Assembly (NCBI GenBank): GCA_937889645.1
Contig: CALBZE010000091.1
Coordinates: forward strand, 1-64,000
Reading direction: 5' to 3'
Source of the DNA: an uncultured bacterium
Lineage (GTDB): Bacteria; Gemmatimonadota; Gemmatimonadetes; Longimicrobiales; RSA9
DNA: 64,000 nucleotides
The number at the start of each line of letters is the position of its first letter. Within the stretch, counting starts at the first letter, position 1. Below the pieces are notes generated by a model, which worked only from the letters and a program-made list of their open reading frames with translations, ran no database searches and was not told where the DNA came from. Positions 62,101 to 64,000 of the stretch are shown here, in pieces. The position numbers and the translations under genes are program-made.

Positions 62101-62927
62101 AGGCGCTCGGACGAAACCTGGCCGAGGTCGGCCGCCGGTCCGCGATGGTCAACCAGGACGTGAGCGCTGCGCTCGGCCGCGCCGCGCTCGCCATGCAGCA
62201 GACGTTGGATGCCCTCGATGGGCGCAACGGCCGACAGGGGATGCCGATCGAGGAGGCGCGGCGGACGATCGAGGCGCTGAATCAGTTGGCGCTCGAGCTG
62301 TTGAAGAACGGCGAGCAGATCGAGCAGTCGCAGGCCGGGACGGGGCTCCAGCAAGCGCTGCAGCAGCTCGCGGAGCTGGCGAAGCAGCAGGGCGCGCTCA
62401 ACGGCCAGGCCAATTCGCTCCTCCCGCTCGACCTCGGGCCGCGCGCGATGGCGGAGCAGATGCAGCGCATGGCGCGCGAGCAGCGGGACGTCGCCAGGAA
62501 GCTCGGCGGGCTCAACGACATGATCGGCGGGCAGGACGACATCCTCGGCCAACTCGACGAGCTGGCGCGCGAGGCGGAAGCGATCGCCCGCGAACTCGAA
62601 GGTGGCCGGATGACGCCCGACCTCCTCGCGCGGCAGGAGAGGCTGTTCCACCGCCTGTTGGATGCCGGCCGCACGCTCGAGCGCGAGGAGTACACCAACG
62701 AGCGCGTGGCCGAGAGGCCGGGTAACGTGGGCGTGTCTCGGGCCGGGCCGCTGGACGCCGAGCTCCTGCACGCCGGGCCGCGATTCCCGGTCCCCGATGC
62801 GGAGGCCCTGCGAGCGCTGCCGCCGGCGTACCGCAGGCTGGTCCTCGAGTACTTCGACCGGCTGAATCGAGGGGGCGAGCCGACGCCCGCGACGGGGCGG
62901 TCGCCCGGCGGATCACCCGATCGCTGA
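59139..62927 (+). CDS. DUF4175 large envelope protein
   Basis: The 1262-residue protein has membrane helices near residues 23-47, 52-78 and 158-178. An Ig-like or beta-rich region (about 200-510) follows, with VDVVYPAYLNREPE and RLPGMEDLRRLADEEARALV. A very long helical part rich in Gln, Glu and Ala (about 515-870, for example RQIIENQQQMVDRVAQMRER) follows. A low-complexity stretch of Gly-Gln repeats (about 876-970) interrupts it. The helical DUF4175 end resumes after that (SEQAALKQSLEALGRNLAEV). No catalytic motif is seen. It is probably an inner-membrane-anchored periplasmic coiled coil that acts with the DUF4159 and TPR neighbours. Confidence 0.82.
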   Translation: MSPAGQRLWRDISAARRQVRRDGILAAAATALAAVPVALALAWILGTAPAWSAPSAIPLAVVVATAVAASTVAVWAVRRWVASVNDAVVAAAAERRRGLPEGSVRGVLELSRALPVGTSPALYLRAETALARELADATPRELAGHVGERARRLRQRRLLLFSGLAIVTAVLGFVSPERSRAAWGALLNPVDHLSPPPLPAIRVEPGDVELPRGAHLDVAIEAPGRDEVTLRWRIEGDVPRQRRLALSDARARTRVTGIDAAMVYWVVAPDGAVSDTFRVTPLDPLLLSDLVVDVVYPAYLNREPERFEDEVPPLTVPAGTELRVRGRATRRLQEASLVRADGGSRIAFQVNADRFAGRWTPSASGTYHWSMTDQRGGLPVATPPPLELTVVADGAPVVEITYPGPDTILGPDLRQPLVADARDDHGLRSATLVSWRVSRLGAKEEPVEETLTLEGDPERAILRAVLDASERRLLPGDELHYYVRVVDASPAGQVGVSATHVLRLPGMEDLRRLADEEARALVGEAESLARSAERLESSTRGMARQSARSARGGSGGSPASGGSTVGQTAGGQDGDRARPGFAEREQVRQIIENQQQMVDRVAQMRERTEALQRALEAAGLQDPALQQRLAELRQLYDQLLSPELREQLEQLRNSVDQMDSEELQRALEQLAAQQEELRRQIEQSAELMRRAALEQQMNAAAKEARELAAQQEALAEELKQPGALTPERMAQQQDLAQRGAALQQRIAGLMQQLEEHGERSTAEQTAAASKQLESAQQSMDRAAQQAQQGLGQQASQSGGEAAQQLEKVAESLESARDAMAQAWRDETRQSVEQAANEALELAQRQAEVLQQMQQLQQSGSIGEQQGADSRQPQGSQPGQQGQQGQDAGQQGQQSDQQSQVGQQGGQTGDQGQSGQQGRQGKQGQGDQGAGQQGQGQGRQGQGPQGQQPRSGEPGPGGQPSGGQPGPGTGSADLQSIRSEQAALKQSLEALGRNLAEVGRRSAMVNQDVSAALGRAALAMQQTLDALDGRNGRQGMPIEEARRTIEALNQLALELLKNGEQIEQSQAGTGLQQALQQLAELAKQQGALNGQANSLLPLDLGPRAMAEQMQRMAREQRDVARKLGGLNDMIGGQDDILGQLDELAREAEAIARELEGGRMTPDLLARQERLFHRLLDAGRTLEREEYTNERVAERPGNVGVSRAGPLDAELLHAGPRFPVPDAEALRALPPAYRRLVLEYFDRLNRGGEPTPATGRSPGGSPDR
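61768..62045 (+). repeat. Gly-Gln-rich coding repeat in the DUF4175 gene
   Basis: Degenerate repetition of GGCCAGCAGGGC-like units encodes GQQGQ-type peptide repeats, then Gly/Pro-rich units. The reading frame stays open throughout. Such tracts can change length by slippage. It is part of the DUF4175 gene and is not CRISPR: units are short, imperfect and lack spacers. Confidence 0.75.
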
Positions 62928-62938
62928 GGGAGAACGAC

Positions 62939-64000
62939 GTGCCAGTCACCCGACGAAGGGTTGCGGTCCAGCTCTGCATCCTGGGGCTGGCCGTATTGTG
63001 CCCGGCGACGCCGGTCCGGGGCCAGGTCGCGAGCGGCAACGGAGGCGACGATGTGCGGCTCCTGCGCGAGGCCGCAGTTCGCGAGGCCGCGGGCGACTTC
63101 GAAGCCGCAGAGCGTATTCTCGAAGGCATCCTCGCCAACGACCCGGCCGCGGTGAGCGCGCTCCTCGCCCTCGTGCGCGTCTACCGGGTCCAGGGTCGCC
63201 TGGCCGACGTGCTCGACCCCGTAGACCGGCTGCTCCAGGCCGATCCCACCTCCACGACCGGACACCAGCTCCGCCTGCAGACGCTCGCAGAGCTCGGCCG
63301 CATGGACCGATTCGAAAAGGCCGCCGAGGCCTGGATCGCGGCGACGCCCAAGCTGGAGACGCCGTACCGCGAGATCGCCCGGGTGTATGCCGCCCGCGGC
63401 ATGCATGCCCGGGCCGCCGAGGTCCTGGAGCGCGGCCGTAAGCGCGTCGGGCGCCAGGACGCGCTCGCGCTCGAGCTGGGCGAGGCGTTCGCGCTCCTCG
63501 GCGACGACAAGCGCGCGATTCGGGAGTGGGAGCGAGCGATCGGCGCCGAGGCCCGCGGTGCATCGCTGGTACGACGTCGCTTCGCGGCGCTGCCGGACGG
63601 CGGCGCCCGCCTCGTGCCGGGGCTGATCGATGCACTCACACGCAAGCCGACGACCCCCCAGCGGAGGCGAGCGGCCGTCGAGCTCGCGATCGACGCCGGA
63701 CTCGGCGATCGCGCCGAAGCGATCGCACGCGGCGTGGCGGGCGAGCTCCAGGGCAGGGAGCGCGAGGCGTTCCTGGTCGAAGTCGCGAGGCGAGCGGACG
63801 GCGCCCGGCTCCTGCGCCTCGCCTACTGGGCGTACGGCGAGCTGCTCGCCGCCGGGGCGCCGGACCAACCATTGCTCGCGCTCCGCACTCGACACGCCGA
63901 GCTCGCCCTCGCCGTGGGCGACACGGCGACCGCTCGCGCCGCGTTCGCTGCGCTCGAGTCGGCTTACGCCGTCGGCTCGCCCGACCGACGGCGGGCCGCG
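62939..64000 (+). CDS. Periplasmic TPR protein, 3' end outside the window
   Basis: An open frame from GTG at 62939 runs without a stop to the window end (354 codons). GAGGGAGAA lies upstream. Residues 1-29 form a signal peptide (VTRRRVAVQLCILGLAVLC, cleavage after TPVRG). Tetratricopeptide-like helical pairs follow, for example AAGDFEAAERILEGILANDP, VYAARGMHARAAEVLERGRK and LGEAFALLGDDKRAIREWER. It is probably a periplasmic protein-binding partner of the DUF4175 and DUF4159 proteins, which it follows by 11 bases. The C-terminal part and total length are unknown. Confidence 0.8.
   Translation, partial: MPVTRRRVAVQLCILGLAVLCPATPVRGQVASGNGGDDVRLLREAAVREAAGDFEAAERILEGILANDPAAVSALLALVRVYRVQGRLADVLDPVDRLLQADPTSTTGHQLRLQTLAELGRMDRFEKAAEAWIAATPKLETPYREIARVYAARGMHARAAEVLERGRKRVGRQDALALELGEAFALLGDDKRAIREWERAIGAEARGASLVRRRFAALPDGGARLVPGLIDALTRKPTTPQRRRAAVELAIDAGLGDRAEAIARGVAGELQGREREAFLVEVARRADGARLLRLAYWAYGELLAAGAPDQPLLALRTRHAELALAVGDTATARAAFAALESAYAVGSPDRRRAA

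Noticed and set aside
59115..62771. A 1218-codon open frame on the minus strand opposite the DUF4175 gene
   Set aside because: It is Leu/Arg/Gly-rich, has no domain, ribosome site or consistent start. It mirrors the Gln/Glu codons of the real gene on the other strand, as expected in very GC-rich DNA.

Overview
The window is 64 kb of dense, very high-GC bacterial chromosome. About 57 protein-coding genes are packed with short gaps and many four-base or longer start/stop overlaps. No rRNA, tRNA, CRISPR array or insertion sequence was recognised. Gene content points to a Gram-negative, Gemmatimonadota-like organism: lipoprotein signals, HtrA- and S41-type envelope proteases, a DUF4159/DUF4175/TPR envelope cluster, PurS-PurQ-PurL purine genes and small stand-alone acyl-CoA mutase subunits. 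The phylum is an inference from gene sets, not a phylogenetic result.

Layout. (1) 1-13.3 kb, mostly minus strand: truA, a small transaldolase, a HtrA-like lipoprotein protease, purB, purC, pssA, purS, purQ and purL, then purF. Between purL and purF sits a plus-strand Xre/MbcA-type antitoxin plus RES-domain toxin. The first 528 bases hold no convincing gene. (2) 13.4-22.2 kb: a trp cluster (trpD, divergent lexA, trpC-F-B, trpA) in which trpB and trpA are separated by a HEAT-repeat protein and an HD-GYP protein that appear to share an N-terminal module. (3) 22.3-29.3 kb: rqcH, panB-C-D, a shortened GlmU-like protein, YqeK-like HD hydrolase, a LytR-C protein and rlmN. (4) 29.4-40.8 kb: one long, translationally coupled plus-strand block (PTS EIIA, VanZ-like, aspS, phoH, pgpH, ybeY, DUF502, mgtE, ABC1 kinase, meaB). 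(5) 40.9-53.2 kb: an acyl-CoA island. It holds a large mutase subunit with the active-site pair of isobutyryl-CoA mutase, its separate B12 subunit, an acyl-CoA carboxyltransferase, an AtuA-type protein split over two genes and an enoyl-CoA hydratase. Interleaved are a CNNM/CorC transporter, a methyltransferase, and a TPR lipoprotein with an S41 protease. (6) 53.4-64 kb: clpB, a small lipoprotein, methylmalonyl-CoA epimerase, thioredoxin, rsmI, then DUF4159, DUF4175 and a TPR protein cut by the window end.

How the parts fit. The purine and tryptophan genes are ordinary biosynthesis. MeaB, the mutase pair, the carboxyltransferase, the AtuA pair, the hydratase and the epimerase look like branched-chain or isoprenoid-type acyl-CoA degradation feeding propionyl/methylmalonyl-CoA, although no biotin carboxylase is present here. 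PhoH-PgpH-YbeY is the usual RNA-maturation and c-di-AMP neighbourhood.

Several promoters with a TTGACA- or TTGCCG-like -35 box and a TA-rich -10 box 16-18 bases away were found by eye. Three clear hairpin terminators were also found. The most interesting items are the mutase specificity signature, the shared module of the HEAT/HD-GYP pair inside the trp operon, the GlmU-like protein that has lost its nucleotide loop, and the split AtuA.
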